This document shows positions 16,418 through 25,997 of a stretch of 64,000 nucleotides of DNA, piece by piece. Positions within the stretch are counted from its first letter, which is position 1; every line of letters starts with the position of its first letter. Below the pieces are notes generated by a model that was given only the letters and a program-made list of their open reading frames with translations, ran no database searches and was not told the origin of the DNA. The position numbers were made by a program, and so were the translations under genes. The stretch lies in the NCBI RefSeq assembly GCF_024691275.1, contig NZ_JAILNU010000058.1, forward strand, positions 62,001 through 126,000. Direction: 5' to 3'. This stretch comes from Ruminococcus sp. (GTDB lineage Bacteria; Bacillota; Clostridia; Oscillospirales; Ruminococcaceae).

Positions 16418-17434
16418 ATGAGCAATATATCGCAGTTTTTAGATAAATTAAAGAAACAGCAGGGCTTGAAGGGCGCGGTGAAGCGCAAGCTTTTCGGCTT
16501 GATATTTGAAGGGCTCGAAGCTGTGGAAAAGGATATCGGGGCTTTGGAAAAAAGCGTGAGAGATGACCTTGAGAATGCCTGCATAAACCTTAGAAACAAT
16601 AACGCTCGCATAGAACGGCTGACAAGCGATGATGAGCTTATAAAAACAAAGCTCTCGGGCATGGAGAAGAAACTGAGATCAGCGCCGATGCAGCCTGCTG
16701 CGCCGTCGGCAGATCAGCCCGCAGCGTCGGCAGCTCCTGCTGACAGCAGCGGTTCGGACTACGATGATATAGATTATTTCGACTTCGAGAACCATTTCCG
16801 AGGTTCGATAGACAGCGTAAAGAAGTCTCAGGAGTTCTACCTGAAATTCTTCAGCGGCAAGAAAAAGGTCGTTGATGTCGGCTGCGGCAGAGGAGAATTT
16901 CTCCTGCTCATGCAGGAGAACGGTATAACGGCTGAGGGAGTGGATATCTACGAGCCGTACACGGATTACTGCAATATGAAGGGGCTGAAAGCGACCTGCG
17001 GCGACGGCTCGGAATTCCTTGCAAAGACGGAGGGCGTGGACGGCATATTCGTCGGACAGGTCGTGGAGCACCTCAAACCGTATCAGATAATACAGCTCTG
17101 CAATACGGCTTATGAGCGCCTTGAAAACGGCGGCTGCATAGTTATCGAGACTCCTAATCCCACATCGCTGTCGATATATACCAATGCATTTTACATCGAC
17201 CCGTCGCATATAAAGCCTGTGCATCCGCTGACGATGCAGTATTACCTCGAAAAGGCAGGCTTTACCAATATAGAGATCATTTTTACTGAGAACAGCAGAC
17301 CTCCGTTCAGGATACCTGCGCTGAAATGTGAAAGCGCCGAGAATACGGAGGAATTCAATGCAGCTATGAAGCAAGTATCCGACATGATATTCGGAAGTCA
17401 GGATTATGCGATAGTTGCCATAAAGGAAGGTTAA
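16418..17434 (+). CDS. class I SAM methyltransferase with N-terminal coiled coil
   Basis: A 338-aa protein. Residues 1-95 are charged and helical with heptad-like character; a Pro/Ala-rich linker follows (about 100-118), then a methyltransferase core with VVDVGCGRGEFLLLM for SAM binding, IFVGQVVEHL and VIETPNPTSL. Methyltransferases with coiled coils next to wzm/wzt (for example WbdD) cap polysaccharide chains and measure chain length. That role here is inference from neighbours and architecture; there is no kinase domain. Confidence 0.8.
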   Translation: MSNISQFLDKLKKQQGLKGAVKRKLFGLIFEGLEAVEKDIGALEKSVRDDLENACINLRNNNARIERLTSDDELIKTKLSGMEKKLRSAPMQPAAPSADQPAASAAPADSSGSDYDDIDYFDFENHFRGSIDSVKKSQEFYLKFFSGKKKVVDVGCGRGEFLLLMQENGITAEGVDIYEPYTDYCNMKGLKATCGDGSEFLAKTEGVDGIFVGQVVEHLKPYQIIQLCNTAYERLENGGCIVIETPNPTSLSIYTNAFYIDPSHIKPVHPLTMQYYLEKAGFTNIEIIFTENSRPPFRIPALKCESAENTEEFNAAMKQVSDMIFGSQDYAIVAIKEG

Positions 17435-17437
17435 AAT

Positions 17438-17893
17438 ATGGAAAACGGAAGTATCAATATTGAGGAGATAATGGCTGAAATAAAGCGCAATATCAAGGAA
17501 CAGGGACTTACAGCGAATATGCTCAGCTTTGAAGATGTCCCCTATAGAAAGACTGCGCAGGGCGGCTCTGCTGCCGAGGCAATGGATTATCTCACATCTC
17601 ATTATTATATACAGCCATACAAGGAGCTGAAGGGCAATCCCATAAAGGTTTTCATCAAAAAGACCCTGCGCAAGCTCATGAAGTTCTATATAGAGCCTGT
17701 TGTGTTTGAGCAGAACGACTTCAACGCAAATGCGGTAACTGTCATGAGATCACTTTCCGACGGAAAGACAGCCGACCTCACAAGCAAGGTCGAGACACTG
17801 GAGCTCGCACAGAAGGAGCTGATGATCCGTCTCGACAAGCTTGAGCGCGAGAATAACGAGCTTCGCAGCAAGCTTTCGGGGGAGAATGCATAA
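17438..17893 (+). CDS. coiled-coil protein of the polysaccharide operon
   Basis: A 151-aa protein of no assigned function. It begins with INIEEIMAEIKRNIKEQG, a short amphipathic motif I associate with small proteins of surface-polysaccharide clusters, then a basic middle (VFIKKTLRKLMKFYIEPV, possibly membrane-peripheral) and a C-terminal coiled coil (about residues 105-147). It lies between a methyltransferase that also has a coiled coil and a glycosyltransferase, four bases after the first and overlapping the second by one base. It may be a scaffold or chain-length ruler for the assembly enzymes (inference). Confidence 0.7.
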   Translation: MENGSINIEEIMAEIKRNIKEQGLTANMLSFEDVPYRKTAQGGSAAEAMDYLTSHYYIQPYKELKGNPIKVFIKKTLRKLMKFYIEPVVFEQNDFNANAVTVMRSLSDGKTADLTSKVETLELAQKELMIRLDKLERENNELRSKLSGENA

Positions 17894-18978
17894 TGCGCGT
17901 TATACAGCTTCTTCCAACTCTTTCATTCGGCGACGCAATAGGCAATGACACTATCGCTCTTATGGGAGCGATAAAGGAACTGGGATATTCTACGGAGATA
18001 TACGCCGAGAATATCGACAAAAGGCTCCCCGAGGGCATTGCAAAGAAGGTGGACAAGCTCCGCGACCTGAAAAAGGACGATGTGCTCATATATCACAAGT
18101 CCACAGGCACAGACCTCACCTTCAGGATAGAGGAATTCAAATGCCGCAGGATAATGGTATACCACAATATCACGCCGCCCGAGTTCTTCCGCCCCTACAG
18201 CACGGCTGCAACACAGCTCACCGAGCACGGCTACAAGGGCGTAAAGTTCCTGCGCGACAAGGTGGACTACGTTCTTGCGGATTCATCATTCAATAAGGGC
18301 GAGCTGCTGAAAATGGGCTACAGCTGTCCCATAGACGTAAGACCCATACTCATAAAGTTCGAGGACTACAATCAGGCTCCCGACGAAGCTACCATAAAGA
18401 AGTACAGCGACGGCAAGAAGAACCTTGTTTTCGTGGGCAGGATAGCTCCCAACAAGAAGCAGGAGAACGTTATAAGCGCCTTTTTCTGCTACAAGAAGCT
18501 CAATCCCGATTCAAGGCTGATACTTGTGGGCTCTCCGACTGGTATGGAGAATTACCACGAGCGCCTTGTGAAGTATGCCAACGCTCTCGGTATAGGCGAC
18601 GACGTTATCTTCCCCGGACATATAAAGTTCAGCGAGATACTGGCGTATTACCGCCTTGCAGACGCTTTCGTCTGTATGAGCGAGCACGAGGGCTTCTGCG
18701 TACCTCTTGTGGAGGCTATGTTTTTCAACGTTCCCGTTATCGCATACGATACCAGTGCCATATCAGACACTCTCGGCGGCAGCGGAGTGCTCCTTGACAA
18801 CAACGATCCTGTGTTTGCAGCAGCTGTCATCGACCGTGTGCTCACTGATGAGAAGCTCCGCGAGAGCATCATCGCAGGACAGCGCAGGAGACTGGAAGAC
18901 TTCTCCTATGAGCGCATCAAGGCGACGTTCGATAAGCAGCTCACAGATTATATAAACGGAAAAAAAGCTACTGAATAA
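17893..18978 (+). CDS. glycosyltransferase family 4
   Basis: GT-B fold retaining glycosyltransferase, 361 aa. The C-terminal half has the usual nucleotide-sugar site: LVFVGRIAPNKKQENVISAF, VIFPGHIKFSEILAYYRLAD and the E-x7-E motif in EHEGFCVPLVEAMFFNVP. Donor and acceptor sugars cannot be predicted. The N-terminal acceptor domain starts MRVIQLLPTLSFGDAIGND. It overlaps the preceding gene by one base. Confidence 0.9.
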   Translation: MRVIQLLPTLSFGDAIGNDTIALMGAIKELGYSTEIYAENIDKRLPEGIAKKVDKLRDLKKDDVLIYHKSTGTDLTFRIEEFKCRRIMVYHNITPPEFFRPYSTAATQLTEHGYKGVKFLRDKVDYVLADSSFNKGELLKMGYSCPIDVRPILIKFEDYNQAPDEATIKKYSDGKKNLVFVGRIAPNKKQENVISAFFCYKKLNPDSRLILVGSPTGMENYHERLVKYANALGIGDDVIFPGHIKFSEILAYYRLADAFVCMSEHEGFCVPLVEAMFFNVPVIAYDTSAISDTLGGSGVLLDNNDPVFAAAVIDRVLTDEKLRESIIAGQRRRLEDFSYERIKATFDKQLTDYINGKKATE

Positions 18979-18989
18979 AGGATACTGAA

Positions 18990-20189
18990 ATGAAAAAGAT
19001 AGGATTTGTTATTCCGTGGTACAGTGAAAAGATACCGGGAGGCGCTGAAATGGAGCTTCGCGGACTGACCACACATCTGCATGAAGCAGGCATCGAGATA
19101 GAAATGCTCAGTACCTGTGTAAAGGAGTTCTCTGCGGACTGGAACGAGAACTATTTCAGCGAGGGAACAGATACGGTCCACGGCTTCCCCATAAGGCGTT
19201 TCAAGGTGAGAAAGCGCAATGTACAGGCGTTTGACGCGGTAAATGCAAAGCTCATGAAGAATATGCCCGTGTCGGCAGATGAGCAGCGCACATATGTTGA
19301 GGAAATGGTGAACAGTCCCGACCTCTGCGAGTATATTAAAACTCACAGCGACGAGTACAGCCTTTTCGTGTTCATTCCGTATATGTTCGGCACCACCTAC
19401 CACGGATTGCAGGTGTGTCCCGAAAAATCGGTGCTCATACCGTGTTTCCATGACGAATCCTATGTGTATATGGACGTATTCAAGCCTGTTTTCGAGAACA
19501 TAGGCGGTATCATATACCATGCAAAGCCCGAGTACGAGCTTGCTAACCGCGTGTTCGACATGAGCCGTGTGAAGCAGGGCTGCCTCGGAGAGGGCGTATA
19601 TACCGATCTTACCAGCGATGCGGCTGCTTTCCGCAGCAAATTCGGCATCGACAGTCCCTTTATCATCTACGCGGGACGCAAGGACGAGGGAAAGAACGTC
19701 CACACCCTCGTGAAGTACTATTCCGAGTACGTCAAGCGACACGATACCGACCTGAAGCTCTTACTCATCGGCGGCGGAAATATCGACCTCCCCGATGACC
19801 TTGTGAAGCAGAAGCGCATCATCGACTTGGGCTTCATCGACCTTCAGGACAAGTATAACGCTCAGGCAGCAGCGGAATTCCTCTGTCAGCCGTCAAAGAA
19901 CGAGAGCTTCTCGCTTGTTATCATGGAGAGCTGGCTGTGCGGCAGACCTGTGCTGGTACACAGCGGCTGTGCAGTAACTCGGAATTTCGCATCAGAGTCC
20001 AACGGCGGACTTTATTTCGGCGACTATTTCGAGTTCGAGGGCTGCACGGACTGGTTCCTGAACAATAAGGAAAAGGCTGCACAGATGGGACAGAATGGCA
20101 GAAATTACGTCCGCAGCAACTTTGCATGGGACGTTATCGTTGATAAATATATGAAGTTTTTCAGAGAAGTAAGCGGAGATAAGGAATAA
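18990..20189 (+). CDS. glycosyltransferase family 4
   Basis: GT-B glycosyltransferase of 399 aa with N-terminal GFVIPWYSEKIPGGAEMELR and C-terminal donor domain (FIIYAGRKDEGKNVHTLVKY, CQPSKNESFSLVIMESWL with E-x7-E). It closely resembles the next gene in architecture and motifs (shared SNGGLYFGDYFEFEG-type segment), so the pair probably arose by duplication. Expressed from the same operon; it overlaps the next gene by one base. Confidence 0.9.
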   Translation: MKKIGFVIPWYSEKIPGGAEMELRGLTTHLHEAGIEIEMLSTCVKEFSADWNENYFSEGTDTVHGFPIRRFKVRKRNVQAFDAVNAKLMKNMPVSADEQRTYVEEMVNSPDLCEYIKTHSDEYSLFVFIPYMFGTTYHGLQVCPEKSVLIPCFHDESYVYMDVFKPVFENIGGIIYHAKPEYELANRVFDMSRVKQGCLGEGVYTDLTSDAAAFRSKFGIDSPFIIYAGRKDEGKNVHTLVKYYSEYVKRHDTDLKLLLIGGGNIDLPDDLVKQKRIIDLGFIDLQDKYNAQAAAEFLCQPSKNESFSLVIMESWLCGRPVLVHSGCAVTRNFASESNGGLYFGDYFEFEGCTDWFLNNKEKAAQMGQNGRNYVRSNFAWDVIVDKYMKFFREVSGDKE

Positions 20190-21367
20190 TGAAGAGGATA
20201 GCGCTCGTCAATCAGAGATACGGACTTGAAGTAAACGGCGGCTCGGAGTACTATACGCGGCTCATCGCGGAAAGGCTCACAGGAGAGTTTGAAGTCGATG
20301 TCATAACTACAAAGGCTCTTGAATATACAACGTGGGAAAATCACTACAAGGAAGACGAAGAGGTGATAAACGGAGTGCGCGTGTTGCGTTTCCCCGTTGA
20401 AAAGCCCCGTGCGAAGGACTTCAACGACTTCAACGGAAAATACCTCAGTTCAGGCAGCTATAACGTTGAAACAGAGGAAAAGTGGTTCGAGAAGCAGGGG
20501 CCGTACTCTCCTGCGGCTATAAATTATATCCGCGAGAACAAGGACAAGTATGACGTTTTTATCTTCGTTACCTACCTCTATTATCTTACAGTAAAGGGAC
20601 TTCCCGAGGTGGCTGACAAGGCGGTATTCATACCCACAGCTCACGAAGAGCCCTTTATACATTTCAAGACCTATGAGACATTTTTCAAGCTCCCGAAGGC
20701 TTATGTGTTCCTTACCGATGAGGAAAAAGCCCTTGTACAGGGACTTTTTCACTGTGAGGACATCCCCTGCCGCGTAATGGGTACGGGCGTTGAAGTGCCC
20801 TGCGAGCCCGATGAAGCAGGCTTCCGCAGCAAATTCGGCATAGAGGGCGACTACATCATCTATGTGGGACGTATCGACGAGGGCAAGGACTGTCCGACCA
20901 TGTTCAAGTATTTCCTTGAATACAAGAAGCGCCGTCCCGACGATAAGCTGAAGTTGGTGCTCATGGGCAAGCCTGTCTGCGAGATACCTGCGCACAAGGA
21001 CATAATCAGCCTCGGCTTCGTCAGCGAGGAGGACAAGTTCAGCGGCATATCAGGTGCAAAATGCCTTATACTGCCGTCAAAGTTCGAGAGCCTGTCCATA
21101 TCCGTGCTCGAAGCAATGACCCTTTCCGTGCCTGTTATCGTAAACGGCATATGTGAAGTCCTGAAAGGACACTGCATAAAGAGCAACGGCGGACTTTACT
21201 ACATGAATTATTTTGAATTCGAGGGTATCCTCGATTATATCTTCTCACACGACGCGGAGTATGCACAGCTGCGTAAAAATGCGGAGGCATACGTAGAGAA
21301 AAATTACCGCTGGGAAGTAATAATGCGTAATTTCAGTGATCTTATCCATAAAATCTGCGGGGAGTGA
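20189..21367 (+). CDS. glycosyltransferase family 4
   Basis: Paralogue of the preceding gene, 392 aa. Motifs: RIALVNQRYGLEVNGGSEYY at the N terminus, YIIYVGRIDEGKDCPTMFKY and LPSKFESLSISVLEAMTLSV in the donor-binding half, SNGGLYYMNYFEFEG near the end. Probably adds a successive sugar in the same chain (inference). The start overlaps the previous stop by one base. Confidence 0.9.
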   Translation: MKRIALVNQRYGLEVNGGSEYYTRLIAERLTGEFEVDVITTKALEYTTWENHYKEDEEVINGVRVLRFPVEKPRAKDFNDFNGKYLSSGSYNVETEEKWFEKQGPYSPAAINYIRENKDKYDVFIFVTYLYYLTVKGLPEVADKAVFIPTAHEEPFIHFKTYETFFKLPKAYVFLTDEEKALVQGLFHCEDIPCRVMGTGVEVPCEPDEAGFRSKFGIEGDYIIYVGRIDEGKDCPTMFKYFLEYKKRRPDDKLKLVLMGKPVCEIPAHKDIISLGFVSEEDKFSGISGAKCLILPSKFESLSISVLEAMTLSVPVIVNGICEVLKGHCIKSNGGLYYMNYFEFEGILDYIFSHDAEYAQLRKNAEAYVEKNYRWEVIMRNFSDLIHKICGE

Positions 21368-21376
21368 GCATAAAGA

Positions 21377-23845
21377 ATGATATTTGCGTTGGTCTGCTTA
21401 GTCGGAGTAATATTTTCAGTTCTTAGTACATTGGCATGGTTCAGAAAGAAGAACTTTCTTGAAGCTTTTGTCATGGGAGTCATCATGTGGTTCTTTGCAC
21501 ATATTGTTGCGAGCATGGGACTTTTCGTCATCGACAGATACACCATATTCCGTGCAGGCTGCGGAGCAGCAGCCATAAGTGCGGCGGTCTTCGCAGTTAT
21601 GCTGTTTAGGTATAACGGCAAGCCCTTCCGCCTGCATCACATGATAAAGGATAAGTATTCTATCAGGAATATGCTCATACCTATACTCATAAGTCTTATC
21701 GCAGTACCGTTCGTTTCCGCGAAGAACGAGTTCTTCGGCATGGGACAGGATCAGGGCGTATACCAGACCCAGGCAATACTGTTTATGAACGGCGATACCA
21801 AGCGTCAGAAGGATCTTTCCGAGTATTCCGACCTTGAAACAGACCATGAGCGCGAAATGTTCAGACATGACGTGGAGGAGGAGCTCCGCGGATACGATAT
21901 TCCCAATGAGGATTATTCTGATACAGTATACGACAGAAGTGTCAGCGATGTATCGGGCATTATCCACGGAATACCCACATATTCGGCACTCCTTGCCATG
22001 TGGGGAACGCTTTTCGGCATGGAAAATATGCAGGGCTTTGAGACAATAATTTACATCTGCCTTATTTTCCTTGTGCATTTTATATGCCGCAACCTTAAAC
22101 TCAAAGACGTTACTTCGTTCTGTGCCTGTGTGGGTACAGCTGCTGCACCTGTAGTGATATGGGTCGCAAAGTCATCGCTTACGGAGATGATCCTCTCACT
22201 CATACCCGTGCTGTTCCTCTACTTCCTTACGGACGACGAAGCTCCCGACAGCAAGTGGCTTTCGGTAATACCCATAGCAGTGTTCGGCTGCTATCATGTT
22301 TCGCTGTATACCATGCTGCCAATGTTCGTGCTGATATACGGCGGTATGTACGTATTCACAAGAGAACGTCAGTATGCAGTGCTGATGCCCGTAACAGTGG
22401 CAGGCTATCTCGGAAGCTACTTCATGATGCGTCAGATACAGCCCATGTACACCATGAACAATTACAGTCCTGTGTTCTTTGCAGGAGTAAACGTCAACAA
22501 TATCACAACAGTCATTACTATAGTATCCGCAGCAGCATTTGCGGCAGTTCTCCTGTTTGTGTTCATTGTAAATAAGCGTACTCCCAGTAACTTCAGTGCA
22601 ACGAAGTTCGCAAGAGGAGCAGGAGATTCAAAGGTGTTCAATATGCTTCTCAGGCTCATGCTGATACTTCCGACCGCATTTATCATCGTAAGAGCTGTAT
22701 TGAAGTACAGCGGCTGGAGCGAAGCAAGTCACCTTACACTGGTTGGCTTTGCGGTAAATACAGGGCTCATACTCTTCCCACTGGGTGTCGTATTCGCTTG
22801 TATATCGCCGAAGTTCTTTGCTGAGCGTCCCCAGAAGCTGGTGCTGTTCATCATGTTCTTCTACTGTATACTGTTCTATTCCATGTTCCTGCGCTTAGAG
22901 ATACAGCACTACTACTACTATTCGCGCTATCTTGCACCGTTTATCCCGATAGCTATGATATTCTGTGCGGCAGTGCTGGACCGCTTCGGCGGAAAGCTCC
23001 TTATACCTGTCACAGCGGCAGGCATAATATATCTTGTGCCGTATGATACGTTCCTGATGCAGAACAAGGACGATTCACGCATCGAATGGAGCATACTTTC
23101 CGACCTTACAGACTTTGTGGACGAAAATGACTGTATCGTAATATCACGCGGCTATGTTTCGAGACTATGGCTGCCGATGCGCAGCATGACAGGCGCAAAG
23201 ATCGTTCCCGAGGACGAGAACGATCCCGAACAGATCGAAAGACTTGCGGCAAGATACGGCGGAGTACTTGTGCTGACAGATAAGAGCCTTTATGCCGAGG
23301 ACTATACCCTTGTTTACTCCAATGTGCTCCACCATATCGAGGACGACCTCAATACCACGGGAAAGATAGCTCCCATGTCGCTGGGCTACTGGTCGGTAGA
23401 TGAGGACATAAGGATATATTTCTACGATAAATACCGCTTCATGTATACAGCCGCGGAGGACTACGACAGAATGAGCGGCGTTTCGGGACTGGAAAGCAGC
23501 TTCTGCTGGACAGACAGTGAAGAAGCTCAGGTGGAATGTCTGCTCTATCCCGATGATTACAACATCACCCTGGAGCTGGGCGGCGCACTTCCGCTGGATA
23601 TGATAGGTACGGACAGCTTTGAGGTCACACTGCTTCTTGACGGCGAGAAAGTGGGAACACAGTTCATAACAGCCGATAACAACGGCGGAAAGCTGCACTA
23701 CAGAGTTGATGAAGACAAGATAAAGGACGGAGAAAATGTTCTGGAGATACAGACACCTTTATGGAAAGCGGCTGTACTGAATCCTGCCGATACCCGTACA
23801 CTGGGCATACCGATAAAGTCAGTGCGTTTTTCGCCTGCGTCATGA
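21377..23845 (+). CDS. large polytopic membrane protein, probable GT-C type glycosyltransferase
   Basis: An 822-aa protein with a dozen or so hydrophobic segments in residues 1-560 and a soluble, probably extracytoplasmic C-terminal region (about 570-822). After the third hydrophobic segment lies a loop with FFGMGQDQGVYQTQA, whose acidic residue sits where GT-C enzymes (ArnT/PMT-like) carry their catalytic Asp. No family could be named with certainty. In an ABC-dependent operon, such an enzyme could modify the polymer on the outer face with sugars from a polyprenyl carrier, made by the GT2 gene that follows (inference). Confidence 0.7.
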   Translation: MIFALVCLVGVIFSVLSTLAWFRKKNFLEAFVMGVIMWFFAHIVASMGLFVIDRYTIFRAGCGAAAISAAVFAVMLFRYNGKPFRLHHMIKDKYSIRNMLIPILISLIAVPFVSAKNEFFGMGQDQGVYQTQAILFMNGDTKRQKDLSEYSDLETDHEREMFRHDVEEELRGYDIPNEDYSDTVYDRSVSDVSGIIHGIPTYSALLAMWGTLFGMENMQGFETIIYICLIFLVHFICRNLKLKDVTSFCACVGTAAAPVVIWVAKSSLTEMILSLIPVLFLYFLTDDEAPDSKWLSVIPIAVFGCYHVSLYTMLPMFVLIYGGMYVFTRERQYAVLMPVTVAGYLGSYFMMRQIQPMYTMNNYSPVFFAGVNVNNITTVITIVSAAAFAAVLLFVFIVNKRTPSNFSATKFARGAGDSKVFNMLLRLMLILPTAFIIVRAVLKYSGWSEASHLTLVGFAVNTGLILFPLGVVFACISPKFFAERPQKLVLFIMFFYCILFYSMFLRLEIQHYYYYSRYLAPFIPIAMIFCAAVLDRFGGKLLIPVTAAGIIYLVPYDTFLMQNKDDSRIEWSILSDLTDFVDENDCIVISRGYVSRLWLPMRSMTGAKIVPEDENDPEQIERLAARYGGVLVLTDKSLYAEDYTLVYSNVLHHIEDDLNTTGKIAPMSLGYWSVDEDIRIYFYDKYRFMYTAAEDYDRMSGVSGLESSFCWTDSEEAQVECLLYPDDYNITLELGGALPLDMIGTDSFEVTLLLDGEKVGTQFITADNNGGKLHYRVDEDKIKDGENVLEIQTPLWKAAVLNPADTRTLGIPIKSVRFSPAS

Positions 23846-23884
23846 AGCCTCTCACGAGGAAAAGTATTTGAAAGGAACTGAAAT

Positions 23885-24853
23885 ATGAAGCTTATCATAC
23901 AGATACCATGTTATAACGAGGAAAAGACGCTGGAGCTCGCCTACAACGACCTGCCCAGACATATTGACGGTATCGACACCATAGAATACCTGATAATCAA
24001 CGACGGAAGCCAGGATAACACTGTTGCCCGTGCGAGAGAGCTGGGATTTCATCATATAGTTTCGTTCAAGCGCAACAAGGGCCTTGCAAAGGGCTTTATG
24101 GCAGGAATAGATGCCTGTCTGCACCTGGGAGCTGATATCATCGTCAATACCGATGCCGACAATCAGTACTGCGGCGCGGATATCGAGAAGATAGTCCGCC
24201 CGATACTCGACCAGAAGGCGGATATCGTCATCGGCGAGCGTCCCATAGACGAGACAGAGCACTTCTCATGGAAGAAGAAAAAGTTCCAGCACCTCGGAAG
24301 CTGGGTAGTCCGCGTGGCTTCGGGGACAGATATCCCTGATGCTCCCAGCGGATTCAGAGCGTATTCCCGTGAGGCTGCACTCAGGCTCAATGTAGTGAAC
24401 GAGTACACCTATACCCTTGAGACTATAATACAGGCAGGAAATAACAAGACTGCCATGACTTCGGTGCCGATAAGGACAAATCCCGAGACCAGACCTTCGC
24501 GCCTGTTTTCGAGTATGTGGCGCTATATGAAGCGTTCATCGACTGTTATCACACGTTCCTTCGTAATGTACAAGCCGCTGAAATTCTTCATGACTATCGG
24601 TGCGGTACTGCTTCTGCTGGGAGCTGTACTCGGCGTGAGATTCCTTGTGCTCATGGGAATGGGCGAAGGCGACGGACACGTACAGTCCCTTATACTCACT
24701 GCGATATTGATAATGATGGGCTTCCAGACCATAACCATAGGACTCCTTGGCGATACTATATCCGCCAACAGGAAACTCCTTGAAGACGTTCAGTACAGAG
24801 TGAGAAAGATGGAGTGCGGCAAGAGCGACGAGGAAAAGCGCAATGAAGAATAA
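23885..24853 (+). CDS. GT2 glycosyltransferase with C-terminal membrane segments (polyprenyl-phosphate type)
   Basis: A 322-aa inverting GT-A enzyme: IIQIPCYNEEKTLELA at the N terminus, the DGS motif in INDGSQDNTVARA, DxD-type NTDADNQY, and two C-terminal hydrophobic segments (about 230-255 and 265-290). This architecture matches dolichol/undecaprenyl-phosphate sugar transferases such as GtrB. It could charge a polyprenyl carrier for the neighbouring membrane protein. Its last 11 bases overlap the next gene. Confidence 0.9.
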   Translation: MKLIIQIPCYNEEKTLELAYNDLPRHIDGIDTIEYLIINDGSQDNTVARARELGFHHIVSFKRNKGLAKGFMAGIDACLHLGADIIVNTDADNQYCGADIEKIVRPILDQKADIVIGERPIDETEHFSWKKKKFQHLGSWVVRVASGTDIPDAPSGFRAYSREAALRLNVVNEYTYTLETIIQAGNNKTAMTSVPIRTNPETRPSRLFSSMWRYMKRSSTVITRSFVMYKPLKFFMTIGAVLLLLGAVLGVRFLVLMGMGEGDGHVQSLILTAILIMMGFQTITIGLLGDTISANRKLLEDVQYRVRKMECGKSDEEKRNEE

Positions 24854-25997
24854 GAAGAAAAAGATCGTCGTAATAGGGCCTGTGTACCCGTATAAAGGCG
24901 GAATATCGCATTATACGGGCGCAATGGTCAAAAGCCTGAAAAAGGATTTCGATGTTGAGACAGTATCCTACAAGATGCAGTACCCGAAGCTTCTGTTCAA
25001 GAATGAGCAAAAGGACTTCGACAACGACCTTTTCAAGATACCCGAAACACAGTTCCTTATCAATACGGCAAATCCGCTGAACTGGATAATATCTGCATAT
25101 AAGATCAAGAAGATGCACCCCGACCGTATCATCGTGCAGTGGTGGCATCCTTATTTTTCGCCGTGTTATACGGCATTATCGCTTATGCTGAGGAAGATAC
25201 CGAAGATATTTGTATGTCATAATGTCTTTCCACACGAGCGTTTCCCTATGGATCGCTTTCTCACGAAGCTGGTGCTGAAAAGAGGCGCGGCATATATTAC
25301 TCACTCGGAGAAAGATGCTGCTGACCTGAAACAGGTAACGAAGTCGCCCGTATACGAAACGACAGTCCTGCCCGTGCATAATGCATTCAAGATACAGAAT
25401 ATGAGCAAGGAGCAGGCTAAACGTGAGGCAGGTGCAGCTCCCGAGAAGAAAATGCTCCTGTTTTTCGGTTTTATCCGTGATTATAAGGGACTTCGCCATA
25501 TTATCAGCGCAATGCCCGAGATAGTTAAGTACGACCCGAATATCGAGCTGTGGGTGGTAGGCGAGTTCAGAAATGACAAGGACAGCTACCTTGAGCAGAT
25601 CAAAAAGTGCGGAGTATCGGGAAATATCAGACTGGTTGACGGCTATATCCCCGACAGCGGCATCGAGAAGTATTTTGCGGCTGCGGACATAGTTGTTCTT
25701 CCCTATGAATCCGCAACACAGAGCGGTATCGTTCAGATAGCATACGGCTTCGAGAAGCCTGTTATCGCTACGAGGGTCGGTGGACTTCCCGAGGTGGTGC
25801 TCGACGGAAAGACAGGATATATCGTTCCGCCGAAGGATCACCATGCACTTGCTGAGGCTGTATGCCGCTTCTTCCGAGAGGAAAAAGCGGAGGAGTTCAC
25901 CGAGAACGTGCGCAGGGAAGCCTACAGGTATTCATGGGACAGAATGAACGAGGTAGTTCAGCGCCTTACAGAAAAGACGGGTGCTCATGAAAGATAA
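24843..25997 (+). CDS. glycosyltransferase family 4
   Basis: GT-B glycosyltransferase, 384 aa, N terminus KIVVIGPVYPYKGGISHY with a glycine-rich acceptor-domain loop, donor domain LLFFGFIRDYKGLRHII, YFAAADIVVLPYESATQSGI and VGGLPEVVLDGKTG. The start overlaps the GT2 gene by 11 bases and its end overlaps the flippase-like gene by 11 bases, a tight translational series. Confidence 0.9.
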   Translation: MKNKKKKIVVIGPVYPYKGGISHYTGAMVKSLKKDFDVETVSYKMQYPKLLFKNEQKDFDNDLFKIPETQFLINTANPLNWIISAYKIKKMHPDRIIVQWWHPYFSPCYTALSLMLRKIPKIFVCHNVFPHERFPMDRFLTKLVLKRGAAYITHSEKDAADLKQVTKSPVYETTVLPVHNAFKIQNMSKEQAKREAGAAPEKKMLLFFGFIRDYKGLRHIISAMPEIVKYDPNIELWVVGEFRNDKDSYLEQIKKCGVSGNIRLVDGYIPDSGIEKYFAAADIVVLPYESATQSGIVQIAYGFEKPVIATRVGGLPEVVLDGKTGYIVPPKDHHALAEAVCRFFREEKAEEFTENVRREAYRYSWDRMNEVVQRLTEKTGAHER

